Source of the DNA: Liberiplasma sp046541015
Lineage (GTDB): Bacteria; Bacillota_I; Bacilli_A; Izemoplasmatales; Izemoplasmataceae
NCBI GenBank assembly: GCA_046541015.1
Contig: JBKHEA010000008.1
Span: 1 to 57,937 of the forward strand
Length of the DNA stretch: 57,937 nt
Direction: 5' to 3'
Part shown: positions 8,204 through 17,115 of the stretch, piece after piece
Layout: each line of letters begins with the position of its first letter
How positions within the stretch are numbered: the stretch's first letter is position 1
Made by a program: the position numbers and the translations under genes
The notes under the pieces: model-generated
Seen by the model: only the letters and a program-made list of their open reading frames with translations
What the model was told of the DNA's origin: nothing
Databases searched by the model: none

Positions 8204-9844
8204 ATGTTTACCCTATCAATTAATGGTAAAAAACAAACATTTAAAGAACCAGTTCAATTATTAAACTTAATCGATGATGTTGATAAACAATACTTTTTAG
8301 CTCTCGTCAATAATCGTTTAAGAGAGTTAACTTATGAAGTATCCTATAATGCAACGATTGAATTTTTAGACACTAAAAATCATGAAGCGATTTTTACTTA
8401 CGAGGCAGGATTACGCTATTTGATGGCTATGGCTTTTTTTAATTTATATCCTGATTATAAATATAAATTTAATTATAGTGTATCTCGTACTACTTTTTGT
8501 CACATTTTAAATCTTGAAGATAGCGCCTCTATTAGAACGGTAGTATCTAATTTAAAAAAAGAAATGAAGCGCTTAGTTGATCTTGATTTACCGATTAAAC
8601 GACTTGAGGTTTCTAATGATGAAGCGATTAAGTTTTATGAAAAACATGACTATTTAGATAAAATTGACATTATTCAATATCGTCCCGAAAAAACTGCCCA
8701 TTTTTACACATGCAATGGTTATCAAAATTACATGTATAATCTCATGGTCCCATCTACAGGTTATTTAGGTAAATTTGATTTAAAAGTTTATTCACCGGGA
8801 TTTTTGATACAATATCCTCGCGCTGAAGAAGGGGGAGAAATTCCGCCATTTGAAGATGCACCGATTTATGGCAGAACATTACGTGATGCCAATAAATGGG
8901 CAGCACTGATTGATGCAAACACCATCGCAAAAATGAATCAACATGCCTCAAGCAAAACGATGGTTGAATTTGTTCATATGTGTGAAGCCAAGCATAATCA
9001 AATGATCGCAGAAATCGGAAGAAAAATCACGCAAGATCGAGGCGATATTCGCTTAATTGCGATTGCTGGACCTTCATCAAGTGGTAAAACAACTTTCTCT
9101 ACTCGCTTAAGGATTGAACTGATGAGTTTAGGATTAAAACCTGTAATGATTAGTTTAGATGATTATTATTTAGATAGAGACCAAATCAAACCTGATGCCT
9201 ATGGGAATATTGATTTAGAACATGTTAATACTTTAGATATTGATCTATTTAATCAAAATATGCTTGATTTGATTGAAGGAAAAGAAGTTGAAATTCCTCA
9301 TTTTGATTTTATGACCAAAAAACGTACTGGGTATAAAAAAATTAAGATTGATGAAACAAGTCCTATTATCATTGAAGGGATTCATGCTTTAAACGAAACC
9401 CTAACTTCACTGATTCCAAAACATCAAAAGTTTAAGATATTCATTAGTCCACAACTCCAAATAAACATAGACCATCACAACCCTATTAGCATTACAAACT
9501 TAAGATTATTAAGACGTATTGTACGTGACAAGAAGTTTAGAAATTCTCCAGCCAGTAAGACAATATCAATGTGGCAAAGCGTTAGAAACGGTGAATTTAA
9601 ATGGATTTATCCGCATCAAGAAGGCGCTGATTACATATTTAATAGTGGTTTAGCTTATGAGTTAAATGTCATGAAAAAATACGCACTTGACACCCTCATG
9701 GAAATTCCTAGAGAAAGTGAGTATTTCATTACCGCTAACCGTTTAATTAAATTCTTAAAATACTTTACAGATATTGATGATTACGTCGTCCCATGCAACT
9801 CACTTTTAAGAGAATTTATTGGCGGGTCATGTTTTGAAGTTTAA
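8204..9844 (+). CDS. Nucleoside (uridine) kinase with ThrRS-like N-terminal domain
   Basis: A 546-residue two-part protein. Residues ~1-270 resemble the TGS and second additional domain of threonyl-tRNA synthetase. Residues ~283-546 are a uridine-kinase/phosphoribulokinase-like NTPase with P-loop GPSSSGKTT at 289-297, 'ISLDDYYLDRDQIK' and 'PIIIEGIHALNETL'. Such fusions are common in Clostridia, Mollicutes and Thermotogae and are annotated as nucleoside kinase. The phosphate acceptor is presumed to be uridine/cytidine. GGAAGGAG precedes the ATG. It is a single-gene unit with its own promoter and terminator. The aminoacylation catalytic core is absent, so it is not a tRNA synthetase. Confidence 0.9.
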   Translation: MFTLSINGKKQTFKEPVQLLNLIDDVDKQYFLALVNNRLRELTYEVSYNATIEFLDTKNHEAIFTYEAGLRYLMAMAFFNLYPDYKYKFNYSVSRTTFCHILNLEDSASIRTVVSNLKKEMKRLVDLDLPIKRLEVSNDEAIKFYEKHDYLDKIDIIQYRPEKTAHFYTCNGYQNYMYNLMVPSTGYLGKFDLKVYSPGFLIQYPRAEEGGEIPPFEDAPIYGRTLRDANKWAALIDANTIAKMNQHASSKTMVEFVHMCEAKHNQMIAEIGRKITQDRGDIRLIAIAGPSSSGKTTFSTRLRIELMSLGLKPVMISLDDYYLDRDQIKPDAYGNIDLEHVNTLDIDLFNQNMLDLIEGKEVEIPHFDFMTKKRTGYKKIKIDETSPIIIEGIHALNETLTSLIPKHQKFKIFISPQLQINIDHHNPISITNLRLLRRIVRDKKFRNSPASKTISMWQSVRNGEFKWIYPHQEGADYIFNSGLAYELNVMKKYALDTLMEIPRESEYFITANRLIKFLKYFTDIDDYVVPCNSLLREFIGGSCFEV

Positions 9845-9845
9845 A

Positions 9846-9881
9846 AAATAACAGATTCAATCGAATCTGTTATTATTTTTT
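9846..9881. terminator. Bidirectional terminator
   Basis: Stem AATAACAGATTC/GAATCTGTTATT with an AATC loop, A-rich on one side and T-rich on the other. It lies between the convergent nucleoside kinase and diguanylate cyclase genes. Confidence 0.85.
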
Positions 9882-11389
9882 TCTAAATAAGCTAAATAGG
9901 CAGCTTTATAAGATTTAGAGAGCATTTCTTTTTCTTTATAAAGCAGTTTATCTGCACGTTTAATCGTTTTTTCTAAGTTTTCTTGATCTTTTCTTAGTGC
10001 ATAACCAATTGAAACGCTTATGTGTTTGCGTAAATCCTTATGAGATATTTCATTAAGTAAGGTTTCTTTTATGGTTTTTAAACGCTTAAGGCTTGCATGT
10101 TTTGTTAGAATTAAAAATTCATCGCCACCAAAACGGATAATTAAAAGATTATCAAAAGAATTTTCTAAATTTTTTAAATGATTAGAAAATCTAATAATTA
10201 AATCATCCCCAGCTTTATGGCCTAAATAATCATTAGTTAGCTTTAAGCCGTTTAAATCTAATACCAATAAGCCACAATCACTGCATGCATTTTCAAATTC
10301 GTCTTTGGTTTCTTCAAAATAATTTCTATTATAAAGTTGTGTCATCTGATCGTGGGTTCTTAAGAAGTTTAAATTATCAACGAGTTGCATTAAACGGGTT
10401 TCATCATAAAGTAAAATAAGTTTACCATTGACTTTATACCTTTTTAATTTAATCGCTTTTTCAGAGTAATAATAGTAGCGCTTAGTCTTATCATAAGGTC
10501 TATTTTTAACTAAATCAAACGTTAAATATAGTATAGCTTGTTCATGTAATCTTTTCATTAATGAATCTAGCTTTTTAACATCACTTTGTGTAAGCTTAAA
10601 ATGTTTATCTAAATCACTTGAATATTCAATGATATCTCCCTCATCATTTGCGATGATATACATTTCGCGCATAGAATTAATAAGTAGTTTTCGAGATGTA
10701 GAAATTAAGGCTAACCGAAAATCTCTTTGGAAAATAACAAAGTATAAAATATATGTAAAATAGACAAAGAATAAATAGGAAGGATCAATGAAAAACGGGT
10801 AAAAAAAGACATGGATAATATTTAATGTAGCACCAATGAAAACACTAAATAAGACTAGATAAAAAGGAACAACGGTTGCTTTTTTCTTTATTTTCATCAG
10901 ATAAATTAATAATTTAATGACAATGGTTGTCATAAAAATATAGCTAATTGCCGTGTGAAGATAAAAGAACCATCCCGAACCAGCATTGATCATAACTTCC
11001 CTACTAGTTACTTCGCTTGGTGAAATCGTTCGATAACTTAGATGTAGTGGATTAGTAAGTGCCATGATGATATTTATGATTAAGAATACATAAGCAAATA
11101 TCGTTAATGCTTTGGGTGTCTTTTGATTGATAAAACTCTGAATAGTTAAGAGACCTAAATAACTGATAAAATATATAATTGGATATAAAATTAAAGTAAA
11201 ATAATATAAAAATCGCATGTTTTCAGTTAAGAATATTAAAAACATCACAATTGTCCAAGTAAATATACCCATTGTGAAGTGTCTTAACGCTTGATAGTGT
11301 CCATCTTGTTTTGATTGATATAAACGTATAACGGGTACAAATGATAAAAACCCTGTGAATAATAATAAAGGATAGCGTATAAATTCCAT
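9857..11389 (-). CDS. Membrane diguanylate cyclase (7TM sensor, GGDEF domain)
   Basis: A 510-residue protein. Residues 1-225 contain about seven TM helices resembling the N-terminal 7TM sensor region of some histidine kinases. Residues ~240-335 form a PAS-like linker, and residues ~340-500 a GGDEF domain with RFGGDEFLIL (GGDEF at 421-425) and 'HDQMTQLYNRNYF'. It should make cyclic-di-GMP from GTP at the membrane. The RxxD inhibitory I-site normally found about five residues before GGDEF is not visible (the sequence there is FDNLLII), so product inhibition may be missing. GAGG lies upstream of the ATG. Confidence 0.92.
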   Translation of the reverse strand: MEFIRYPLLLFTGFLSFVPVIRLYQSKQDGHYQALRHFTMGIFTWTIVMFLIFLTENMRFLYYFTLILYPIIYFISYLGLLTIQSFINQKTPKALTIFAYVFLIINIIMALTNPLHLSYRTISPSEVTSREVMINAGSGWFFYLHTAISYIFMTTIVIKLLIYLMKIKKKATVVPFYLVLFSVFIGATLNIIHVFFYPFFIDPSYLFFVYFTYILYFVIFQRDFRLALISTSRKLLINSMREMYIIANDEGDIIEYSSDLDKHFKLTQSDVKKLDSLMKRLHEQAILYLTFDLVKNRPYDKTKRYYYYSEKAIKLKRYKVNGKLILLYDETRLMQLVDNLNFLRTHDQMTQLYNRNYFEETKDEFENACSDCGLLVLDLNGLKLTNDYLGHKAGDDLIIRFSNHLKNLENSFDNLLIIRFGGDEFLILTKHASLKRLKTIKETLLNEISHKDLRKHISVSIGYALRKDQENLEKTIKRADKLLYKEKEMLSKSYKAAYLAYLEKNNNRFD

Positions 11390-11403
11390 AAATAACCTCG
11401 ATT

Positions 11404-12105
11404 TTATGACTTAATAAACACAATAGTTAATGCGTTAGAAAATGATTCATTAACCTTATACCCTTCAGCACAAAATCGTTTTAGTTCATCAAGTTGTTTT
11501 ATATTTTTCGTTGCTAAAAATCTTAAAAAGATTCCCCTTAATTTTTTTACTTCCATGCTAGCAGCCCTTTTTAATGGTGCAAGGGACTGATAAAACACAA
11601 TGGAAATAGTTTTTGGATGATTGAGTAAATCTCCATATTCATCACTTGCAAGATTAATAATAAAGTCTTCTTCTTTTAAATAATTATTGATTGGATTTTT
11701 CCAAAAGAACTCCATGGATTGTTTGTTGAGTGAAACACCCATGGGCAGACGATAATAAGCAACCGCATCTTTAGGCTTTAAAAGACCGTAAAGCCCACTC
11801 ATAATCAATAGATGTTTGTCTAGATAATCTTTACTATTATCGTCTAATTGCTTATAGTTTAAAGCTTTAAATTGAGCCCCTGTATAAGTAAGTATGGCTG
11901 GGGAGTCTTCTTTAAAGGTTTTGTAATATGATTCAACTTCTTTTGATAATTTATCACTTATTCCAAAAGTCTTCTTAATACTGTTTAAAGAAAGTGTTTT
12001 TAAGTGATTATATAAGAGTTGTTTTTCGTTTTCAAAAATATGATGATTTAATGAAGGTTCATTGACTTTTTTCATCGTTTTTGAAGGTGATATTAGTATC
12101 TTCAT
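11404..12105 (-). CDS. yaaA: YaaA family peroxide-stress protein (DUF328)
   Basis: A 233-residue protein matching YaaA: the opening MKILISPSKTM, then 'AILTYTGAQFKAL' and 'LLIMSGLYGLLKP', and the conserved 'INLASDEYGDLL' in the C-terminal half. In E. coli YaaA lowers free intracellular iron and protects DNA during peroxide stress. Its biochemical action is DNA-binding/iron related and not fully settled. The ATG at 12105 has GGAGG eight bases upstream; a TTG at 12120 overlaps that site and is rejected. It lies 14 bp upstream of the diguanylate cyclase gene and they are probably co-transcribed. Confidence 0.92.
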   Translation of the reverse strand: MKILISPSKTMKKVNEPSLNHHIFENEKQLLYNHLKTLSLNSIKKTFGISDKLSKEVESYYKTFKEDSPAILTYTGAQFKALNYKQLDDNSKDYLDKHLLIMSGLYGLLKPKDAVAYYRLPMGVSLNKQSMEFFWKNPINNYLKEEDFIINLASDEYGDLLNHPKTISIVFYQSLAPLKRAASMEVKKLRGIFLRFLATKNIKQLDELKRFCAEGYKVNESFSNALTIVFIKS

Positions 12106-12163
12106 AAGTAAATCCTCCAATAATATATTAGCATAAAAATGACTTAGTGTATACTAAGTCATT

Positions 12164-12604
12164 TTACTTAAATAAGGATAAATAATCTTCATAGCCTTCT
12201 TCTTTTAGCTTTTCTTTGGGTATAAATCTAAGGGCAGCTGAGTTAATACAATATCTTAGGCCACCTTGATCTTTAGGGCCATCAGGAAATACATGTCCTA
12301 AGTGAGAATCACCATCGACGCTTCTAACCTCAACACGTCTCATTCCATAACGATTATCAAGTTTTTCTTTAACTTCTTTTATTGGTTTTGTAAAACTTGG
12401 CCAACCGCATCCAGCGTCGTATTGATCTAAGCTAGAAAATAAAGGCTCACCGCTAACAACATCAACATAAATGCCTTCTAATTTGTTATTGTAATAAGGA
12501 TTGTCAAATGGGGGTTCAGTTCCATCTTCTTGTGTCACATAAAACTGCATTTTAGTTAATGTCTTTTTTAAGGTTTCTTTGTCATCTTTTTTATAGGTTT
12601 TCAT
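12164..12604 (-). CDS. msrB: Peptide-methionine (R)-S-oxide reductase MsrB
   Basis: A 146-residue MsrB. The catalytic cysteine is C119 in RYCINSAALRF and the likely resolving cysteine is C66 in AGCGWPSF. Conserved 'GTEPPFDNPYYNN' and 'DSHLGHVFPDGP' segments are present. It reduces Met-(R)-sulfoxide in proteins using thioredoxin. The two CxxC zinc-binding motifs of the E. coli enzyme are absent (the region reads YVDVVSGEPLF), so this is the zinc-free type. The start is supported by GAGGTGAAGTT-ATG. Together with the downstream yaaA it forms a small oxidative-damage group. The 269-bp gap from 12605 to 12873 has no convincing gene. Confidence 0.96.
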   Translation of the reverse strand: MKTYKKDDKETLKKTLTKMQFYVTQEDGTEPPFDNPYYNNKLEGIYVDVVSGEPLFSSLDQYDAGCGWPSFTKPIKEVKEKLDNRYGMRRVEVRSVDGDSHLGHVFPDGPKDQGGLRYCINSAALRFIPKEKLKEEGYEDYLSLFK

Positions 12605-12873
12605 AACTTCACCTCACCACTATCATAGCATGTTTAGCTTTGTTTTTTGCTTAATATGCTGCTAGATAAATTTAAAGACCTTAATAAAATATCTAGACAA
12701 ATATAATAAGCTAAACTTAATAAGGAGTGTGCATTAAAAGCACTATTTTCTTATACAGTACAACTTTACTGGTCAAATTGATAAAGTGAAGTTTTAAAGT
12801 TTATATAATCTAAAGAATGGTTTTTTTAAAAAACTTATGGTTTGGTTACACAATCAAAAAACGTTCATTAGAA

Positions 12874-13749
12874 TCATGATGGTTCTTTTGTAAATCGTTT
12901 TTTAAAATAATCAACCAATGCTTTAGCATTTGGTAAAAGTTTTGGGGTGGCGTTCATATATTGATGATAGGCTGGTTTATTTTTAATAAGTCTTCTTTCC
13001 ATCAATGGGATGCTTATTTTATTGAAGAGTAGTGTCATAATTAAAACCCCTATTAATGCATAATGTACTCCTATAACACCCACCATCATGATAGCACAGC
13101 CTAACCACATCATCATCTCACCTAAGTAATTTGGATGTCTACTTAATGCCCATAAGCCATAATCCATTAAGCCTTTTTGGCTTTTTTTATGGTGGTGAAG
13201 TTCATGATCTGCTTTTGCTTGTAAAGTGATGGCTAAGATGCTTATAATTGCTCCTAAGTAAAAGATAATTGTTGGCTGATGCGTACTTTTTAAAACAAGC
13301 AATACGGGCATCATTGCTAAAAAAACAATTAGCGTTGGCATCATGTGGATTCCAAACAAGTTAACCATTGGCCATAATTTACGACTTTTTTCTTTATAGT
13401 AATCATAGCGCCAGTCTTGAGTATTTAAACCTTTAAATGTTACTATCCAGTTCGCACTAAGACGAATGGACCAGGTAATTAAGATAAGTGTGATAACCAT
13501 ATTTTTAAAAGATAGGGTAAATAATGGCAAGATTAATACAAGAGGCGCAATGCTCCAGTAAGGGTCATAAATAGAAGCATTCTTAAAAATTAAACTGAAA
13601 ATAAATATATAAAATGTGATGATAAGATCAATAACAAGAAGCCTTAAAAATATTTCATCAATATGAAGGCCATGACTAAATAGTGCCATTGCTAAAAAGC
13701 CTGCACTTAAATAAATAATTAAAATTGTAATTAAACCCTTAGTCTTCAT
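12874..13749 (-). CDS. DUF1295 / steroid 5-alpha-reductase-like integral membrane protein
   Basis: About 291 residues with seven or so TM helices. The C-terminal half carries the DUF1295 signature 'WSIRLSANWIV', 'DWRYDYYKE' and 'YGLWALSRHPNYLGEMMMWLG', the SRHPNY motif shared with isoprenylcysteine methyltransferases and steroid reductases. The family acts on membrane lipids or isoprenoids, but the substrate is unknown. The ATG at 13749 overlaps the end of the upstream gene by 11 bp. A TTG at 13788 is less likely. It is the last gene of a seven-gene minus-strand operon and ends in TGA. Confidence 0.87.
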   Translation of the reverse strand: MKTKGLITILIIYLSAGFLAMALFSHGLHIDEIFLRLLVIDLIITFYIFIFSLIFKNASIYDPYWSIAPLVLILPLFTLSFKNMVITLILITWSIRLSANWIVTFKGLNTQDWRYDYYKEKSRKLWPMVNLFGIHMMPTLIVFLAMMPVLLVLKSTHQPTIIFYLGAIISILAITLQAKADHELHHHKKSQKGLMDYGLWALSRHPNYLGEMMMWLGCAIMMVGVIGVHYALIGVLIMTLLFNKISIPLMERRLIKNKPAYHQYMNATPKLLPNAKALVDYFKKRFTKEPS

Positions 13750-14191
13750 ATACGCTAAATACCAACCCTTTATATGTAAGTTTATCAATTACAAATGTTT
13801 CATCATGAACTAAGTGAAGATGATTTGCCTCAAAATACGGCTTATAATCTAAAGTATCTAAACAAAGGATTGCACATTTAAGCCTCAAGTTTTTTTGATT
13901 TAACAAATCAAAAAGTTCATGCAATAAATCATTATTGTTAATGCCAATAGAAAACAATGCATCAATTTCATCAAGTGACGCTTCGTAATCTTTATAAAAT
14001 ACCTTTGGAGATTTTTGATTTAAATACGCTTGGGCTTTTGTAGAAATAGTACTTTTAAAGTCTAATATTTTTTGACTATGATCGCCTAACCAATCTAGCA
14101 TGCGGTCTAATCCTATAAGTTCGGTTGTAATCGCTTTGGTAGGTTTTTTCATGATTTGTTCAAAAAAATGTTCCGTAGGTTTTCTAGCCAT
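13739..14191 (-). CDS. Hypothetical protein
   Basis: A 150-residue soluble protein that I do not recognise. It has no signal peptide or TM helix, a basic N-terminus (MARKPTEHFFEQIMKKPTKA), two hydrophobic helices in the middle (around 'LLHELFDLLNQKNLRLKCAILCLDTL') and a beta-rich C-terminus. It starts directly at the stop codon of the amidase gene with no gap and overlaps the DUF1295 gene by 11 bp, so it is clearly part of the exoA-to-DUF1295 operon. Function unknown. Confidence 0.75.
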   Translation of the reverse strand: MARKPTEHFFEQIMKKPTKAITTELIGLDRMLDWLGDHSQKILDFKSTISTKAQAYLNQKSPKVFYKDYEASLDEIDALFSIGINNNDLLHELFDLLNQKNLRLKCAILCLDTLDYKPYFEANHLHLVHDETFVIDKLTYKGLVFSVYED

Positions 14192-15595
14192 CTAATCACT
14201 CACTTTTTTTGGTGGGATTCTTTTTTTAGTAGCTTGTTCATAGGTATAGGCAATTGGAAAAATAGTTGCTTCATCAAAGATTTTGCCCATGAAAAGTAGA
14301 TTAATTGGTCGTGTGTCATTTAAAGCTTTCGCTGGGACACTGATAACAGGTGAACCAAGTGCTGCAGGATAACCAGTAATTTTTGTTGCAATAATCGCAT
14401 CAATTTGATTATCGGTAAATAAAGCGTTAAAACGTTCTAATTCTTCTGTTTGGATGCGTTTTGCTTTTAAATAGCGGGCATCTTTTAAGGTTTGATTAAC
14501 CCCTTCAGATAAAGTAAAGATGCGCTGTGCATATTTTAATCTTAATGAAGGCGATTCTAAATTAAACTTTATAAGATCTTGTAAGGTATCAATTGGAGTT
14601 AACCCTTTAATCGTTGATAAGAAATGATTAAAATCACGTTTAAATTCATATTTTAAAGTATCTAAACTTGGGGGCATTTTATATTCAAAATCAATCGTTT
14701 GAAGACTTGCACCCGCTTTTTCTAAGACTTTCTTAGCTTCTTCTAAAATGGTGTTTTCTTCGTCATCATTTTTATAATTTGTGAAGTTAAGTATCCCAAT
14801 TTTCATCCCTTTAACAGGCTTTTTGCATGCCTCATAAAAAGAACCTTCACTTTGATAACGCAATGTCGCAATATCTGCTTTATCTTGTCCTTTCATGGTA
14901 TCAAGCATAATCGCACTATCGATTACACTTTTACTCATAGGACCCGCTGTATCTTGTAAAAGACTTATTGGTATAATGCCATCTCGAGATACTAATCCCA
15001 AACTTGGCTTAATCGTTACAATACTATTCGCTTGTGCTGGGCTGATTAAAGACCCGCTAGTTTCTGTCCCAACTGCGGCGGTTGCAAAGTCCATTGCAAT
15101 GCCAACTGCACTCCCAGTACTAGATCCAAGAGGATCAATTTTTTCATTATATGGGTGTTTAACTTGTTTATGCATCGACCCATAGCCTGAGGGCATATTG
15201 CCAAAAGACATAAAATAAGCGAACTCACTACAATTAGATTTTGCTAAGATGATTGCACCAGCTTTTCTTAACTGACTAATCATTTGGCCTTCAAAAGGCG
15301 CATAAAAATCTTTGAAAACTAAAGCATTAGCGGTTGTTCTTAAGTGATCGTGAGTTAATATATTATCTTTTACAAGGATTGGAATTCCATGTAACATGCT
15401 TCTTGGTCCGTGGGTGATGCGTTCTTGATCAAGAGCTTTAGCTTCTAATAAAGCTAAATGATTCAAATCAGCCAACGCATTTACACGCCCTTCATGCGCT
15501 TCAATTTCTTTTAAGTAGTAAGTTACTAAGGCTTCTGAGGTCGTTTTGCCTTTATTTAGTTCATGATATAAATCAACGATTGTTTTTCCTTCCAT
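14192..15595 (-). CDS. Amidase signature family hydrolase
   Basis: A 467-residue amidase-signature protein. The Ser-cisSer-Lys triad region is visible: Lys in GIPILVKDNI (K76), the cis-Ser region GSSTGSAVG (residues 157-165) and the nucleophile in GTETSGSLISPA (around S182). It is most similar in layout to GatA/AtzF-type amidases, but no gatB or gatC lies nearby. The GatA-typical C-terminus is replaced by a shorter end ('LLFMGKIFDEATIFPIAYTYEQATKK'). It is therefore probably a free amide hydrolase rather than a tRNA amidotransferase subunit. AGAGG precedes the ATG. It lies 1 bp from the thioesterase gene. Confidence 0.9.
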   Translation of the reverse strand: MEGKTIVDLYHELNKGKTTSEALVTYYLKEIEAHEGRVNALADLNHLALLEAKALDQERITHGPRSMLHGIPILVKDNILTHDHLRTTANALVFKDFYAPFEGQMISQLRKAGAIILAKSNCSEFAYFMSFGNMPSGYGSMHKQVKHPYNEKIDPLGSSTGSAVGIAMDFATAAVGTETSGSLISPAQANSIVTIKPSLGLVSRDGIIPISLLQDTAGPMSKSVIDSAIMLDTMKGQDKADIATLRYQSEGSFYEACKKPVKGMKIGILNFTNYKNDDEENTILEEAKKVLEKAGASLQTIDFEYKMPPSLDTLKYEFKRDFNHFLSTIKGLTPIDTLQDLIKFNLESPSLRLKYAQRIFTLSEGVNQTLKDARYLKAKRIQTEELERFNALFTDNQIDAIIATKITGYPAALGSPVISVPAKALNDTRPINLLFMGKIFDEATIFPIAYTYEQATKKRIPPKKVSD

Positions 15596-15596
15596 T

Positions 15597-16016
15597 TTAT
15601 GCCTCTTTTCTGGTTGATTTTAGTAAAAGATTATAAATATGCGGATGATGTTTTGCTAAATTAAGAGGTTTTAATTCATGCGTTAACCATACAAGCATGG
15701 TTTCACCTTCATTAATTAAGTCACCTTCTTGATTTCTTATTTCATATCCGAAAGTTAGTTTTAATTTTGTCATTGATTTTATGTAAGTAGTTTGGATTAA
15801 GGGCTCGTTAAAACGTGCACTTTTAATATAATGAACCTTTAAGTCAATAAGTGCTTGGTAAAGGCCTTCTTTTTCTATTTTATCAAAAGGCATTCCTATA
15901 TCTTCACAAAATTTTACTCTTCCTGCTTCATACCAAATTGGATAAACTGAATGATGAATAATACCCATCTTATCTGTTTCTTGATAACGTGGGGTGATTG
16001 TTAATTGTGATATCAT
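15597..16016 (-). CDS. YbgC-type hotdog acyl-CoA thioesterase
   Basis: A 139-residue 4HBT hotdog-fold protein. The N-terminal 'RYQETDKMGIIHHSVYPIWYEAGRVKFCEDIG' carries the ybgC signature with the catalytic Asp (written ETDKMG here) and the 'Y..YFE..R' helix as YPIWYEAGR. The family hydrolyses short-chain or hydroxybenzoyl acyl-CoAs. The start codon overlaps the preceding stop by one base (TAATG), which indicates translational coupling in the operon. The substrate cannot be inferred. Confidence 0.88.
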   Translation of the reverse strand: MISQLTITPRYQETDKMGIIHHSVYPIWYEAGRVKFCEDIGMPFDKIEKEGLYQALIDLKVHYIKSARFNEPLIQTTYIKSMTKLKLTFGYEIRNQEGDLINEGETMLVWLTHELKPLNLAKHHPHIYNLLLKSTRKEA

Positions 16017-16564
16017 TAAAAATCAAAATCATCGTCATCGTTTTTTACATATGAACGAAAACGCTCTTTCCATTGATATTTGTTCATATAGATGATGGTA
16101 TTTTTATTTGGGAAGAATAAATTATTAATAATAGGAATTAAAAAGAAAATCACCCATCCAGGATGCCAAAATGAACGACCAAATATTTTTAAAGTTTCAG
16201 GAAAAAAATCGAGATTATAAGTAAACCCTACTGCTAAATAGATGATAGTAATCGTAACTGTAACCATTTTTCTTGCATCAAATTTACCATTATAAATCAT
16301 GTCTGATAGAGGAATTAAGAAAAATACGACCCATCCAGGATGAAAAGCATCAAAGCCAAACCCAAGCCACAAAAAGATAACTAAGGCAATTAAAGGCATG
16401 CTTTGGTGAATGCGCTTAACAATGTTGTTGCTTAAAATAATCCATGATAAGGGGATTAAAAAAATAAAACTAGCTCCTAATAACCAATTATCTAGCACAA
16501 AGCCACTAAATAAAAGTAAAAATAAGACAATTAAAGGCATAGTTGATACAATACGCTGTTTCAT
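16016..16564 (-). CDS. Membrane protein with three internal repeats
   Basis: A 182-residue integral membrane protein of unknown function. It contains three copies of a ~45-60-residue module ending in a 'FFLIPL'-type motif: LLGASFIFLIPLSWII (residues ~29-44), FHPGWVVFFLIPLSDMIY and FWHPGWVIFFLIPIINNL. The last two share HPGWV(V/I)FFLIP. Each module looks like a two-helix hairpin, so about six TM helices are expected. The acidic tail ends KNDDDDFDF. AAAGGAGTG lies upstream of the ATG and the ATG overlaps the mnmM stop (ATGA-like). It may be a small-molecule transporter or scaffold, but nothing specific is supported. Confidence 0.78.
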   Translation of the reverse strand: MKQRIVSTMPLIVLFLLLFSGFVLDNWLLGASFIFLIPLSWIILSNNIVKRIHQSMPLIALVIFLWLGFGFDAFHPGWVVFFLIPLSDMIYNGKFDARKMVTVTITIIYLAVGFTYNLDFFPETLKIFGRSFWHPGWVIFFLIPIINNLFFPNKNTIIYMNKYQWKERFRSYVKNDDDDFDF

Positions 16565-17115
16565 AATGACACTCCTTTATGTTTGTAAATTGTTATATTA
16601 AAAGGCGCATTGGCGCGATTTAAAATCTTATATAAAGACACTGTAAATTTTTTGGTTGAAAGTTGTTTTAAATAATTAGTGATTGCTTCGGCTTCTTTAT
16701 AACCTTCTTCATGTCCAGGATATAGTGTCATAACAATAATGCCTTCTTCTTCGATAAGGTCAATACTTTCTTCTAATGCAAGGATTGACGAAGCCATTAA
16801 TGTTGTTAAAGCTTTATCATAGCCTGGTAGATATCCAAAGTTAAAAACAATGGCCTTAGGCGATTTTTGTATATATTTTCTAACATAGACATGAGAATCA
16901 TGAATAAGTCTTACATGACTAATTAGATGATCATTTAAGCGTTTTTGGGTGTTTTTAATTGCTACTTCTAAAACATCAAAGGCTAATACATTTTGTGAAA
17001 GTTTTGCTAAAAATAATGTGTCGTGCCCATTACCTGCAGTCATATCAATAACTAAATCATCTGGTTTTACATAATCCTTTAGTAATGCATGGCCATACTC
17101 TATGATATTTTTCAT
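16561..17115 (-). CDS. mnmM: tRNA (mnm5s2U34) methyltransferase MnmM (YtqB family)
   Basis: A 184-residue class I SAM methyltransferase of the YtqB family. Motif I is DMTAGNGHDTLFLA, followed by 'VFNFGYLPGYDKALTT', 'MTLYPGHEEGYKEA' and 'NRANAPFNITIYK', all hallmarks of the rRNA_methylase Pfam family now known as MnmM. MnmM completes mnm5s2U at the tRNA wobble position. It starts inside the exoA stop codon (ATGA), which shows TGA functioning as a stop, and itself ends in TGA. Confidence 0.92.
   Translation of the reverse strand: MKNIIEYGHALLKDYVKPDDLVIDMTAGNGHDTLFLAKLSQNVLAFDVLEVAIKNTQKRLNDHLISHVRLIHDSHVYVRKYIQKSPKAIVFNFGYLPGYDKALTTLMASSILALEESIDLIEEEGIIVMTLYPGHEEGYKEAEAITNYLKQLSTKKFTVSLYKILNRANAPFNITIYKHKGVSL

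Noticed and set aside
8204..9844. Reading the nucleoside kinase as a truncated threonyl-tRNA synthetase.
   Set aside because: Only the N-terminal editing-type domains resemble ThrRS; the rest is a complete uridine-kinase fold with its own P-loop.
12605..12873. A short plus-strand frame after AAGGAGTG (near 12721) and TATAAT-like sequence in the gap between msrB and the DUF1295 gene.
   Set aside because: The frame is only about 20 codons and the ribosome site is badly spaced; no terminator or family match.
14192..15595. Calling the amidase GatA of the tRNA amidotransferase.
   Set aside because: No gatB or gatC neighbours, and the C-terminal half diverges from GatA.
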